Shown here: piece by piece, positions 32,001 through 44,900 of the stretch
Layout: each line of letters opens with the position of its first letter
Numbering within the stretch: the stretch's first letter is position 1
NCBI GenBank assembly: GCA_004123355.1
Contig: SCHM01000007.1
Coordinates: 186,001-250,000, forward strand
DNA: 64,000 nt
Direction of reading: 5' to 3'
Source of the DNA: Amphirosellinia nigrospora
Taxonomy: Eukaryota > Ascomycota > Sordariomycetes > Xylariales > Xylariaceae
The notes under the pieces: model-generated
The model's database searches: none
The model's input: the letters and a program-made list of their open reading frames with translations, nothing else
What the model was told of the DNA's origin: nothing
Program-made: the position numbers and the translations under genes

Positions 32001-32724
32001 GCAGTGCTTTATCCGGGCTGCCGCGAAAATAACCACTAGTTTTAGTTCGTAGATCGTACCGAGTTCGTATATAACTCGAGCGAAGTTGTTTATCGCCAGC
32101 GCTACGTGAGCTTGGCTTTCGAACAAGCGCGAATATATCGCTACGAAGGTCGAAAAATAGTGGGCCCAGACCGCGAAATCGGTCCCATATGCTTCTGGTT
32201 TAGGTAGGGCGACCTTTATCATAATATTGCCCCTTGGCTTGTGTGTAATGCTGAGGCCGGGGTTGGGGTGTATCCGGCGCCAGTACGGAGCTTAATTAAG
32301 TTCATCGGTTCGAACTCGCCGCGGTAAATCGCCATAATTTGTTTCTAATCGACGCCTCTGCAAACTCGTAGTCCCCGTCGGCGCCGCCTAGGCGGGATGG
32401 CTCAGTCAAATTCGCTTTGAGTTGGGCGCGGCGATCTTCTTCCCGTTCCGCGCGCTCTAGTTGCCGGACCCGGACGAGGAGTTCGCGCTAGATAATTTCT
32501 TCTTCCGACGGGAGCGTATTCCCTTCGGTATCGGCCCGTGCACGCTTCTCCGCTGGGGGACCTGCGCTGCCTTCTGCGCGGGTGTGAGATGGGAGGGAGC
32601 TTGGGATTATGATCACGCTATCCTGGCTCGGTGGGTCGGTTGAAAGGGTCGACGCGCTCAGGGTCTGAGGGATTTCGGTTGGTGCGCCCTTCGCTGCGTT
32701 TTCGGCTCGGCTACGTGGCGGCAT
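29039..32724 (-). mobile_element. DIRS-type retrotransposon fossil (tyrosine recombinase)
   Basis: The order on the minus strand fits DIRS. First is a Gag-like region (about 32724-31570), starting MPPRSRAENAAKGAPTE, with a Cys-containing part near 31780. Reverse transcriptase follows (about 31260-30690; KDLKDAFRLIPV and the YLDDF active-site motif), then RNase H (about 30690-30000; FTDASKTGIGGFWYKGG, HTDNTT, ADNTLADALSR). Last is a tyrosine recombinase (about 29991-29039; WHGFLRLGEI with the first catalytic Arg, and GHSFRRG near its end). No integrase of the LTR type is present. Terminal repeats were not found, so ends are approximate. The element is broken in several places but well preserved in sequence, so it seems moderately young. 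DIRS elements are uncommon in ascomycetes. Confidence 0.85.
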
Positions 32725-32888
32725 CGTGATAATAGTTATCCAAAAGTATAAGGGTATTAAATTGGTAGAGTTTTTGCGAATTCTGCACGTATACGAGCTG
32801 TGTGTGATAATTGTTGTGATGCTGTGAAGGGGAAGTTGTGGTGGTGGGTCCTGCCCCTTGTAGAACTACCCAATAATGTCCCTAGCCC

Positions 32889-33150
32889 TATGATCAACAA
32901 GACGCAGGCATTGCTCAACAAGTACAAGGACGAAAATTGGGGACAAGACACCGCTGCCGACGAACACACCAGATAAGAACTCTGCTGCTTAGAACGGGGA
33001 GAGAGAGATGTCGGTGTCAATTTTATGGCATGGGCAACCGCAGCTGGCCGTCTCTATATCGGATCTTCCGATGGCGTGGTTAAGGTGTGGGACATTCGCC
33101 ATGGCAAAGGTGTCCTTGCCAAGGATCTTATTGAGGTCACGGTCTTTTTA
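32889..33150 (+). pseudogene. WD40-repeat protein scrap
   Basis: One plus-strand frame reads INKTQALLNKYKDENWGQDT, a TAA at about 32974, then GVNFMAWATAAGRLYIGSSD and GVVKVWDIRHGKGVL. The GSSDGVVKVWDIR block is a clear WD40 repeat. Neighbouring repeats of a full propeller are missing on both sides, so it is a fragment of a host gene left beside the DIRS fossil. What the parent protein did cannot be told. Confidence 0.6.
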
Positions 33151-33540
33151 GCTTCTGCGTCAGGGACGTTATTCCTGATTATTCTGTCGTTATAAGTTGT
33201 TATACGTCGTACTATATTGGACCATTCGGTGATTATACCCATTTTATATGACGGGAATAAACGGGCTAATGCCGTACCTAAAATACAGAATCCGAGCTAC
33301 TACAACGAACAATACCCATACTTCTTACGACCCAACAATAGACCTCCATGGATCCGGAGCGCATTGAAGATGAGCAGGATCTTTGCATAGTACTGAAAGC
33401 CCGACCCGGGTCCTTTCCACCTAAGCCTTTGCCTGGTAATAGGTTGAAGAAGTTACGTGGATTTTCGATACTGTTTGTCAGGAAACAAGGATCTAGGCAC
33501 ACGGAGAACAAAGAGACCCCCTGTATATAGTCAAGTAGTC
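33151..33540. other. Unassigned 0.4 kb
   Basis: Contains one 60-codon plus-strand frame (33348-33530; ARPGSFPPKPLPGNRLKKLR) of unknown meaning. It is too short and isolated to call a gene. Confidence 0.3.
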
Positions 33541-35345
33541 ACATAGAGCCCACGGAGATGACTTCACTGATCCTCCGTGCAACCACAGATGTTTACACCC
33601 TACCCTTGCGAGGTTCGTGACAGTTTGTTGCACCTAGAAAAAAGAAGCCTCCCATCGCCCCTGTCACTGTCATCTGTCACTGTCACTAGTCAACCAACGA
33701 AGACACAGATCTCTCACACAGGTACTGACCGCTAGAGTATCCAATCCACAGAGTTTCAAGGATAATCACCACGAAGGCACACGTTACGCCTAGTCATTGG
33801 CCACACGTTATCAGATCAACACACGCCACTGCCATAAGCCCGCTGAAGACAAAGAAGTAGGAAGCCTAGACCACAGGAAAGGACCCCTTACATAAGAAGA
33901 CATCACCAAGACAAAGAACAGAGACAAATAAGACGTTATACGAAGCCCTCAGGATGAAACTAACCTCATTTTCCTACGTATCTCTAGTAACAAGGCTTGC
34001 CGCGGTGAGTGCCACTGATTATATATCAGGCTTTGCAGGCCACGGGATAACCACGCATCAAAAAACACTACTGCAACCATTAGCATCTATCCCAGCCTCT
34101 GTTCAAAACCTCCAAATCGCATGACATACCTTGCCAACCTACTCTCAGAACACAATGTTTACAGGCGCCGTTGGCATTGAGCTCTTCCTGAACAATGGAT
34201 ATCCCGAATTGCTTCAGTTGCTCCTTAAGGGCAACACAGATGGCGACTTCACTCCACTCTCTGCAGCCATGCACTCGAACGGCGTGGCCAACACTCAATT
34301 GCACGCGCTTCTCCTTGTTATGGAAGCCGGTATTACCGAGCGAAACCGAGAACTAGCGTGGCTACGCAACGACGCGGCTGCGAAAGGAAACCAGATTGCC
34401 GCCTTGACACAAGACCTCGCTGAGTCATCGGGCAAAATCCAAGTACCCAAGGAACGCAACCATACGACATCGGGACGACCGAAGATCAACGATCCTATTG
34501 AGTTTGACGGCGAAGAGAAAAACCAGAGCCAACGACAAACCCAGTTTCGCGCTTGGACGGCAGCATGCGAACTGAAACTGCGCATGGAGAGAGACAGATA
34601 CCCCACAGACTATGATCAGATCCTATATGCCGTATCGAGACTCAAAGGCTCGGCACGACTGACAGTCGAACCATACCTCACACAAGTCTATGAGAAACCT
34701 GAAGACAACACTAACTGGGCATGGCACACAGTCGGAAACCTGTTCGAAAGCCTAGAAAAGACCTATGACACGATTGACAGAGTCGCCCATGCCAACAAGG
34801 AGATGGACAGACTGTTCCAGAGGAACCAATCTTTTAGTGTATTCCTCGCCGACTTCGTGCGGCTAGCGGGAGACCTGCGCATGGACAATTTCGCAAAGGT
34901 CTCGAAACTAAGGGAAAAGGTAAGTCAAGAACTGCAAACAACACTTGTAAGCGTGTATCCAAGACCGACTGCGAATGATTTTAACGGGTGGATGGCCCTT
35001 TTTCAATCATTGACGGAGAACATTTCGGACCTCGAACACCACAGGGATCGCTTCGGAAGGAGTCATACTGGCCCTGGCCAGGCAGCAGGACCGCCACCCA
35101 ACGTCTCAGGCGTATCCCGGCAGTCCTTCAACACACCGCACTTTCGACCATCTGATCTGCAAGCCACAAACCAACCTCCCACGGAAGACGAGCATTTGGC
35201 GATGGCGATGCGACGGCTGTCAACCACAGAGAGGCAATGACGAATCATAGAGAGGCTATGCCTGTACTGTGGACGCCAGGACACACGAAAAATGAGTGCG
35301 TGGAAGGAAGGAACGCGTACAATCAACCCCTCTTGGCTGCAGGTA
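33541..35345 (+). mobile_element. Ty3/gypsy Gag fossil with leader
   Basis: From about 34131 to 35240 a long plus-strand frame has Gag features: a coiled-coil-like start (ERNRELAWLRNDAAAKGNQI), a capsid-like core (FRAWTAACELKLRMERDRYP, WAWHTVGNLFESLEKTYDTI) and a basic, Pro-rich tail. A possible single CCHC knuckle region lies just after the stop (LCLYCGRQ near 35260). The 500 bases before it may hold the 5-prime LTR and leader, but no partner LTR was found to define it. No polymerase follows: the element is cut off near 35345. Fossil with few breaks in the Gag part. Confidence 0.7.
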
Positions 35346-35741
35346 CTGTGGTGTTGTAGACCTCAAAAGAAAAAATAACAAAAAACCTTCGAGTCAACTT
35401 AGTGCCGTAATTGAACACCCCTCCTTGCAACCAAAAGTGTGTTGTCAACCAACTAAGCCAAACGTGGTGTCCACTTGCGCGCACGGGCCATGCACCCCGC
35501 TCTGGCGCGGACCCACTTTTCCTCCAGGGCTGTTCGCAGATGCCTCCATCGCCATTGTACTTTTAGTGTGTTCGTCACCTATTTTGGAGTTTTGCAAGAG
35601 AACCTTCAAAACACCTTATCCCTCATGGGGTATATAAAACAAAATAGTGCCGTTTTCCTACACCCATCCGGGTATCCATTGGACAGGCAACCGGATAGCG
35701 CTATCCTCCCTCCAGGACCCGGACCCCCCCCAGGATCTGGA

Positions 35742-35956
35742 CCCCAGGACCCCTTAGGATCTGGAATGGCCAAGTGACGCCAGTCACTTTCAGCTAAGTA
35801 TCATTCCTTGACACCTGACAAGCTTACTAATCGTGTAATGAAAATAGACCCCCAGGACCCTTAGGATCTGGAATGGCCAAGTGACGCCAGTCGCTTTCAG
35901 CTAAGTATCATTCCTTGACACTTGACAAGCTTACTAATCGTGTAATGAAAATAGAT
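35742..35956 (+). repeat. Tandem duplication, two units of about 107 bp
   Basis: The unit starting CCCCAGGACC and ending GTAATGAAAATAGA occurs at about 35742-35848 and about 35849-35956 with only a few base differences. It is preceded by related CCAGGACCC motifs (35711-35740). The high identity implies a recent duplication. No coding potential. Confidence 0.85.
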
Positions 35957-36009
35957 CGGTATTCGTATATGAAATCTGTGGGTTCTGAGGCATCTGGGTT
36001 AACCATTCC

Positions 36010-38323
36010 CTAAAGAGTTGGTATATCGGTAATCCCTCTCCTCTGGCGGTGATGGACGGGCTTAGGCCATTGACCACCTGCTACTGTGAGGTCCTGAAGA
36101 AGCCTAGCTTCATCCTTCTCTTTTGCCATTTTCTCCAACTTGTAAGTTGAGTAGGGATAAGAACCTTTGGTGTTTAGCTTTCTCCAATGGTTTGGTTGAC
36201 CCATCATCAGCTGGGTTGTCTTCTCTGACTTCACGTATACCAGCTTGACGTGGTTGGTTGGCCTGTACTTCTTGGTTGATGTAGTGAGTGATATGTTACC
36301 CTCACGTGCCTCTTTTGCTTTGACATAGCTGTATTTCAGACCAACTCATAGCACCCCTGTGTTATCACACAAGAGGGTGATAGGGACCATCTGGTAGTAC
36401 TCCAAGTTCACTTAAGAAGTTCCGCACCCACGCCAGACCACCTGCTGCTCACTCATTGCGATCGATGTATTCGCTTTCAGTTGAGTTCTTCGCAACCACT
36501 AATTGCAGTTTGGCGTGCAATAGTACTGGCGCACCACTCAGGAATACAACGTACCCAGTTGATGACTTGCCGTTCTGCACGTCTGAGGCTAAAGTAGCAT
36601 CAACTGCAGCAAACAGATCTATGTCGTTATAGATTCTGTGTTGGTGCCTTCCTTTGCCCTTCATATATCTTGCTAGTCGTTTCACACCTTTAACATGCTT
36701 ATCAGAGGGATTTGCCATGAATCTTGCCCAGGTAGAAGCAGTGAAGCTTATATCAGGCCTCGTAATCCAGGCTGGGAAACTGTTTAGGACCTAGCCACAG
36801 AAGCCACACAGACTCCTGGAAACTCCTGGAAGGTCCTGGAAGTCCTGGAAGACCGCATCGCTCCGAGGCATTATCGTGGGCTGAGACATAATATATTAGC
36901 ATACTCGTATTGGTTGAATAGCCTCGACCCCTCTCGAGGAGTCAGGCTTTCGGAGGCCTGCGAGGAGGCAGAGGACCTGGAAATTCGTCTATAAATTGAG
37001 GGCATGGGCGAGGTTACATTGAAGTCAGAATTAGGAAACCAGAGCCCCTAGAGCCCCAAAGAGATTATTAGCTGAATTGAACTCTATATTCCAAGCACCT
37101 GAGCACAGGCCCTTGTCACAGGTTATGTGCGGTGTACGCAACATTCAGCCCCTCCCGTAAGCTAGACCACATAGTTCGATGTGCCCTCGTAATCTAGGAA
37201 TACGGCATCAGCTCCTCTAGCCTCCAGCTTTTCAGATGATACGCGCACAGATTCGTCAATAAATGCTGTACATCGTGTGCCCAATACTCGTAGATTGTTG
37301 AGGTTAGGTCTGTTGTCTTTCCCCTGATTCAAGCAGTCAAAGTACTTCTCAGCTGGGGTTACCCCTTTTACTGTACATTGACCAGTTCTGTTGAGAAATA
37401 TACAGTTGCTGAGACCCCGTATGACCAGAACACAGTTGGCAGTTTAATTTGTAGAAATGAGGCCCTGCCTCACTCTGGATGAAATCCATTGATCTTTCAA
37501 CCATGCCGTTTTGGTACTGGTTCATGGGTGATGAGGTGATCACAGTTACCCCTATTTCGTTGCAGAAGTTCTCTAGGTCCCCCATGCCGAACTCCCTGCC
37601 TCCATCTATTCGTAAGACGCGGCATCTTCTCTGGTAGTTCTCGCCAGGTTGGGATATCCAGAGTGTCAATCTTCTGTTCACCCATTGTAGATATGCCTTA
37701 ACGGCATCCCTTGCCTCATCTTTCGTTTTGTGGGCCTTAAAGATGCGATACCTACTATCGTCATCTACCATAAGTGAGAAATACTTATGTCCTTCGATCG
37801 AGACAGGTTTGATCTGGCCTAAGTCTACCCAGGTGACTTCCCCTGGATAATCAGCTCTCTCAATAGCCTCCTTTGAGATGTGTTTCTTGGCCTTGGCTCG
37901 ATTGCAGGCGAAGCGAGGGAGGTATTCGACCTCCTTAGGCTCGATATTGATGCCTGTGGTGCATTTGATCGTCCAGATCAACCTCTCCGTGCTAGGATGG
38001 CATAGCCGACGGTGCCAAAGGATTAACTTATCTCGTATTTCAGGGGTCATCTCCAACTGCCCCCCTGACATCGATTTAAGCAACAAATCCTTTAACGCCT
38101 CGACTTCGTTTGCCATTCCCAGCACGAGTTCCTACAGCTCCTCCTGAGGCTGTTGTATAACATGAGGCTCGTCTTCGCCATACATCCACAGGAAGAAACC
38201 TCGTCGTTGAACATTGAGATCTGTGATGGTTGTCCCACGGCTATCTCTCATAGTATACTTGTCAAGATAACCCCCTGCCTTATAAAGTCGACTATTTTGG
38301 TGATAAGGATGTGAACAAGCCAT
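36010..38323 (-). mobile_element. Ty1/copia retrotransposon fossil, interrupted by an LTR-like insertion
   Basis: Minus-strand parts in copia order: a segment before integrase (about 38323-38130), then the GAG-pre-integrase and integrase region (about 38125-37350; LWHRRLCHPSTERLIW, WVDLGQIKPVSIEGHKYFSL, LRIDGGREF). The region after integrase follows (about 37320-37140), and the end of the polymerase with copia RNase H lies at 36780-36449 (KSSTGYVVFLSGAPVLLHAK, STESEY). Most of the reverse transcriptase is absent, apparently lost around the insertion at 36781-37120. It is broken many times and looks older than the DIRS and chromodomain fossils here. LTRs of the element itself were not identified. 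Confidence 0.8.
36781..37120. repeat. LTR-like insertion (possible solo LTR) inside the copia fossil
   Basis: A 340-bp segment starting TGTTTAGGACC and ending CCTTGTCACA, so it has TG...CA ends, and it interrupts copia coding sequence. Its last 87 bases recur at 50920-51007. A matching target duplication was not seen, which fits a rearranged or old insertion. The interior has CTGGAAGTCCTGGAAG-type short repeats. Confidence 0.55.
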
Positions 38324-38936
38324 ATACTGAAGTAGGGCGAGTGATATACCTAGGCAAATTAGGGCTAGGGTGCAAATAAGTAGGCAAAATGACTAAGGGA
38401 TCGGACTTGTAAAAACACCAAATATCCCTCGGAGGTCTCACTTTGTACTCAACACACTCAGCGCGAAGTTTTTATTTTTTTGGGAATTTTTATCAATATA
38501 TTGCGTTCCCTTCGATCAAAGGATTCCCCTTATCTCTATGTGACTGATACTCGAATTGGATGAGTAATTCGTAGATTACCTCCATTCTAGTGGTCCCAGT
38601 CACCCTGGGCCAATTCAATACGGATATCTTTTTTGCTGGTGATTACGATACCTAGGTAAGTACCTAGGTAAGGATTCCCTGTCCTACATATAAAGGGAAA
38701 CATCCAATTAGAGGCTAGAATTTAGTTAGCAAGTCGCCTAGAAACTACATCAGAAGAGCAAATCCTTAGCACCGCACATCCGCCATTACGATGCAACGGT
38801 TCTTGCCAAACATGCTCTATTTTTGTATCCATTTCGGGATATCAGCGCAATCTATGACAATAATCAAATGTGCTCTCTCACCAAACCACCAAATTTCTGA
38901 AAGTAGGTACCTCGACCAGATCTAGACCCTGCATCA
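38324..38936. other. About 0.6 kb without a supported gene
   Basis: Contains TACCTAGGTA-type repeats near 38648-38672. Otherwise unique-looking, 3-prime flank of the DUF3638 gene. Confidence 0.4.
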
Positions 38937-41900
38937 CTATCCCTCAATCTCCGACCTTTGAAGTAGCTTCCCTTCCAGCATGCTACCTACATGTGTCTTG
39001 GAAATACTTTGACCATTCCGCCGAATCTTTGACATGAGAACCTGGAGAAAGGTAACCGGGCTCTTGTCGAACTTGGACTTGCCGTTGCCATCGCATAGGA
39101 TATATCCATCCGGCGCAACAATCTCGCCTTTTCCAGGCACGTCGGCTGCGAGGCCCAAGAACGTACAAGTGTCCAGATAATCCTGGTATATATCAAAGTA
39201 GAGCTGCCCGGCGAAAAGGTTCAACTGGACCCTAAGAGCACGCGGGACCTCTAGGGCAGTTGCTGGGCTGGAATAGTGTAGAAGTTCAGTTGATCGAATG
39301 ATCGGTGACCGGTAAGGCAACGTGGCTTGTAGAGATGTAATGTTACTCTATCCGATCCTGCCGACTGGAGTGTTGGCATGAGTTCCTCTGCTTCATATGG
39401 GCTTATAATCATTAAAACGTCAATCACGTGACCACCTCCAGCGCAACTCGATAGAATCCACTGTACAGGACGTTGGTATGAATCCGAAACGTGACCGATA
39501 TCCGAGACGTTCACCGTTTGAGCGAAGTCGTTTGTCACAAAGAGCTTGTCACTGCTGAGTTGCAATGCCGTAAAAAATTTAGCTGCGCTCGTGCCGCATA
39601 GCGCATGAAACGCTGGCATGTAGGCTGATGAAGTCGGTGCCAAACTACCTGTGTCAACAAAACTGATGACATCAGGATGAAGAAAGTGGTCAGCTGGTCG
39701 TGCAGGGTCTGGCCTCTGTACCTGACGCTCCTGCTCGATCTCTGGAGATAGCTCGCGCTCCTGCTCCTCTTCTAATGTGCTCGAGTCGAAGTTCAATTGC
39801 TCTAATTCGCTGCAGCGCTCCCTCATCTCACCCAGTCTCCGAGCCCCGGTGCGTAACAGGCTAGCTATGGATGTCGCTTTTTCAGGGCGAGGCCCATATC
39901 TGATCTCTATGGATTGGGCCTCTTTATCGAGGAACTGCTCGGCGCTGGTTTTGGACATACTCGTGGCTCCGTCGGTTTGGACCGATTTCCAGAGCTCTTC
40001 CTGACGTAGGAAACGAACGCCTTGCGCAGCCCAAAGTGGCATGCTTCTCTCGGTCTCTGCAAAGGTCTCCGAGATAGCCCAATGCAATACGTCTTTTACT
40101 TCTATGGCGGCGCCTGGCGGCATAGCGGTGACTCGCTGAATTTTCTCTCTGATTTCAGCGCTTACGCAGAAGACAACCGACTGCCCCCTTCCGAGCTTTC
40201 TCAATCTCATGCATGCTAAAAGAGGTCAGCACTCGAACCAAGAAGAAATATGTCTCGGTTTTAAGCTTACCCTGCACTAATCTATCCTTAGTTAAGTTTG
40301 CACCGAGCGTTACGGCGGCCCTGTAATTGTCTGGCAATTTGAGATCAATGCCCCGCGTGTGGGCCTCGTCCAAGAACACGAGACAAGCGTCGAGCCGAGT
40401 CGCGTACGGAGACGTCTGGAGGAGCTCTACAGTCCCTCGACGATCAATAACAGTTAGCTCGTCATCGTCGTTTATAAAAAGTGCGGCTTGTGTCTCGGTG
40501 TCTGTAACCATCTCTAACCAGCTCTGTGCAACTTGCCGGTTATCCAGCTCCAGTATCTGAGCGCCAACATCGAGAATTACTCGTATCGGTCTTTCGAGGT
40601 TCACAACAGTGTCGAGAAAACGTTGGGCGTCTGTACCCGAAAGAGCGGGTTGGTCGGGCAGTAAAATAACAAAGTTCTCTGGTTGTAAGAGATGGTCTAG
40701 AACAAGTGCGTTGGTATGATTTTGCGATGGTAGATCAAGATGTTTTATATCTAGCGGTAGGGCTTTGCGAGAGTCGTTCGTACCGCTGAAACCCGTCGTA
40801 TAATGGGCCTTCCTCTTCCCGATATCCCATCCGGAAGCAGAGAGCTTGTACGGGAATTCCTTTACCTCCTTTGGGAACACGACATATCCTAGGAAATAAT
40901 CAATGACACTTTTCCCGTACTTGAGGTGGGGGAAAACATCATTGATACACTGAGGACGGTCCTTTAGATTAATACCTTCCAGCTGGCGGAAGGAGGGTGG
41001 CATAAGGGGGCTGTCTTTTATCCAAGCATCGTATTCAATGCTCGCCTGGTCCGATTCCATAAGATGCCCTAGTGCGATGAACAGATCTTCGTCTTCGAGG
41101 CCACCGTAGTAATACGTCAAGCTTGTGAGAGCGATGGCCACGTCGGGATGACTGAACTCAGAACGGGGCGTCGGATTATCCTTTGCCCGGTACGGTACTG
41201 CCAGCTTCGTCGGTGGCGTTCGAGCGGTAGCAAGTCCAAAGTTAACCCGCCATCGCTTCCGGCTAAGCACAAACGCAAGGATTCCTCCAGCCAGAATGCC
41301 GCGGAGAAGAAGAAGCAGAGGTTTTGTGCTCTCCGTCCAGAACCCTGCGTTGCCAGATTCTTCTACAGCACTGATGTTTTCTGGGCTCAGATTATATTGC
41401 GAAATATATACAAACACAGCCTCCCTAACATGTTCTTGCTGTCTGGCAATCGGGAAACCATCGAGACCCTTGTCGCAGATACGTCTCGTTATCCTCTTCG
41501 CGAGAAGCTCGCCGGCATCCTCTTTTAGGATCCGTACTCTCGGAAACCTGCCGTCATCCCGAGCGTCGATCTTGAAGATTTTGGTAGCTCGCTTGCTATG
41601 TCGACAGCTAAAGAACGAACCAAGCTAAGCACTTGTTGCATGCATATCCAGCGAGCGGGGCTCAGTTCAATCGACCGCTGGGATCCTATAGTATAAACGA
41701 GCTCAAACTTGGGGCTGAAGTTCTCATCGCTCTCGTCGACAATATCTCTGGAGCTGTTGTCGAAGAAGTCCTGAAGGCGCACGAATGATTCGCCGATTGG
41801 TTTCTTGCCCGTGCTCTCGTCATAATAGCACTCGATACCCATCAGCTGGAAGGAAAGAAGATGTTCTGGTTGCACTAACAGGACGCCACCGTTGTCCTGA

Positions 41901-44900
41901 CAATCCCTCAACATCTTGCCAATGGTATCAACTAGCGCCACTGAGTTCACCTTCAAAGCACGTGAAAACGGCATATAGTAGACCCTCCTGTCCAAGAGGC
42001 CGCCCAGCTTTGAGATGAGCATCTGCGCCATCTGTTTCGATTGTGGCTTCGCAACTATCACACGGGTAAGTTGCGATCCGTCGGCCAATTGAGCAGCTAC
42101 CATAGCACGATTACCGAGCTCTTGCCCTCGCCCATGTTCAGCTGCAAAACCGCGTTACAATGGGAGCGCGGGTTTATCATCTCTGACGCTATTCGCTCCT
42201 GCACGTCGCGGATCACGATGCCGCTTTCGACCTCTAGAAGCAACCATTCAGGGTGCTCAAGCGGATCCAGGTTTGGTGCCCTATATTTCTCAACTCCTTG
42301 ATTAAGTCTTCGTCGCTTCGTAGCCTGGCAGCTCTGACGAGTCTCTCTGCCCTCTGAACAGCGGATAGAGCGACGCCATAGCGAGTAACGCATACTCTCC
42401 AGCCTAGATTGAGGCGTTTCCATGCTCCGTTACTCAGCTGTTGAAGAAATAGTAGTGGGGAAAGTCGTGGGCCGCACCCGAGCTCAGAGAGTCTGTTTTG
42501 ACCAGCGGTCGCGAGGCTGAGATACAGTTCATCTGTGCTCCTTTCGCAATCCCTCAGGTGCTGGCGCAAAAGTGCAACGGGGTACTTGTCGAGTACGTTT
42601 GAAAAAAGCGTGTTTTCCTGCTCTTGCAAAGATTGCATGCTTGTCTGGAGCTCTTCTATATAGGACTCTTGGTACCGAGACTGTGCAGCCGTCTTCCTCA
42701 GAGCGCTAAGAAGTCCTATGAGGCGGGAACTCCGTGCTTCACAACGGACAGAGGACGACTCGAGTTCAAGTCCTGAGGGCGCTGTCGGAAGGGTAGGTGC
42801 TGTACCAGCAAAAAGATCTCGAACAGATATAAAAGGACGGGTCCTTGCTGGAGGCGTCAATGGAACTGGTGCAGGCTGATACAACTTGAGAGGGCTACAA
42901 GTAACACAAGACAGAGCTCTTTCAATGCGTTGTAAATATTCGAAGAAACAGAGATTGTCGAACCATTCTTTGAACCGCAGTCTTAAAGTAGGTTCGATGT
43001 CAGTTAGCTGGATGTAATCGGATATCGTTTGGTCCATATCGTCCAATACAGGTAGGGTTTCTCTGGGCCAAAGCTTACGGAGATGTGCTACGAAATTCCG
43101 GACAGCGTTGTTTTGGTTAACCGCATATTGCCTATCGCGACGGCTGTTAAAGCTGCGCTTGCTCTCTCCCGGATTAGCTCGCAGCTGCGCTTCAGGCGAG
43201 CGAGATAATTTCACGAGATAGGAGCGGACGGTGGCTTTCAGGAGTTCAGGAGTAGCCTCGTACCCTTTGGACGGATGGCACCCTTGAATCGAGGGCAGTT
43301 CTACATCCTGGAGTTCTTGGGCCGTGAAGAAGAGCGCCAAGACTTGTAAGAGTCTCATGTCCGCTTGTTCGTGGATGGCCACGGCTGATAGCCAGATCAT
43401 TACGCTGAACTTGTTTGCTACAGCAATCTGCGTCGATAGAGTTTTATGTAGCGCTAGCCATCGAGATAGGTCTAACCCAGAGTTGGCCGCGTCGGCACCG
43501 TATTTCAGCTGCGACACGTCCACATTTTGATCAGGACCAAGGATCATCGGTACGGTGGACATGATTCTCCGGAACTCGCCGCTTTGCGGGGCATTTGTCT
43601 GAAGTGTGGTGCGCTCTTGATATAAAATGCTTGATAGCACATACGCATTGGTTCCGCCAGCTGACCCTTGATCGCGATCGCGACCAGGATAAGTGGCATC
43701 GTAAGCCGTGTTATGCCCCTCAGCGCCGAAGCCCTCAACCCGGAAAGTAGACGAACGAATACGATCACGTTCTATCAAAAACTCGTCCGTATCGTTACAA
43801 CTACGGATATCTAGTTGCTTGTTGTCCGACCCCGGGTAAAACAGGTTCATTTGCCTTGCCTGTTCAATATCGCACCCACGGCCTTATAGAAGCCATCGTG
43901 ATGTGACAAGCTGCTAAGATTCGATACCCACGATACAGTTTGCATCACTCGCTCGTTCTGAGGATAGTACTGTCTAGTAGGACTTAGCCGTGCAATTTTC
44001 TGGAGGATGTCAATATTTTGCTGCGATAATCGATCGAACGATCGGACAGCAGCAGAGTTCAGTATCGACAGTGCTTGCTCTACCCCGGTTCTATTCGTGA
44101 GAGAGTCGGGCAGACTATAAGATGTTAAGGCATGCAAATACGATAGAAAGAGCCTGCCTTGCAGATTTCCGTTTTCTGTTAACCGCCCGAGCACACTATC
44201 AGAATATAGAGGATGCACTTTAGTGATCGATGATTTTGAAACCGTAACGCGTATATGGCCATGGGCAGATACCCAAGACACCGGGCCTTCTGGTACAAGC
44301 ACGAGGCGGCGGTCCTCGTCCTTTAAAATCATCTTATTGGCGAAACCAGTCAGGGTCCCGAGGGATTGGTCGTCGTCGATTGACATGCCTGGAAACTCTC
44401 TCGACCGTAAGATGGACTCACCCAGGGTAAGAAAGAACCGAGCCGAAGCGCGGGCATTTCCACCTCGAGGAAAGACCTATTCAAAGGTCGGAGGAACATA
44501 TGTATAGTTGATTTCTCGGCGAGTGGAAATAGCACACCTGCAATAGCAGTGGCTGTTTTACTGTTCGCACCGATGACAGTGCTGCCTTTCTTGTTCAACA
44601 TCCAACCATAGGGAGATTTAGATAGGATCCATGGAGAGTCACTTGAATCCCAGGGTGTCTCTCGAGACCGAAATTCCAACGTGTCGTTCATGTAGTTGTA
44701 CCAATGCACAAAATTCTTTACAAAATGGTCTGGGAACACCCCTTGAAGCAGACGACTTGGGATCGTCTCATAGTCCATGTTGGGATAGGATGCTTGGACG
44801 AATAGGTCCGAGCTCCCGCACGAATTCCCTTTCTACCGAAGCGAACGTCATAGCCTTTGTATTTCCTCTTAGCCGAGAATTGCATGCCGGCAGCAGATGT

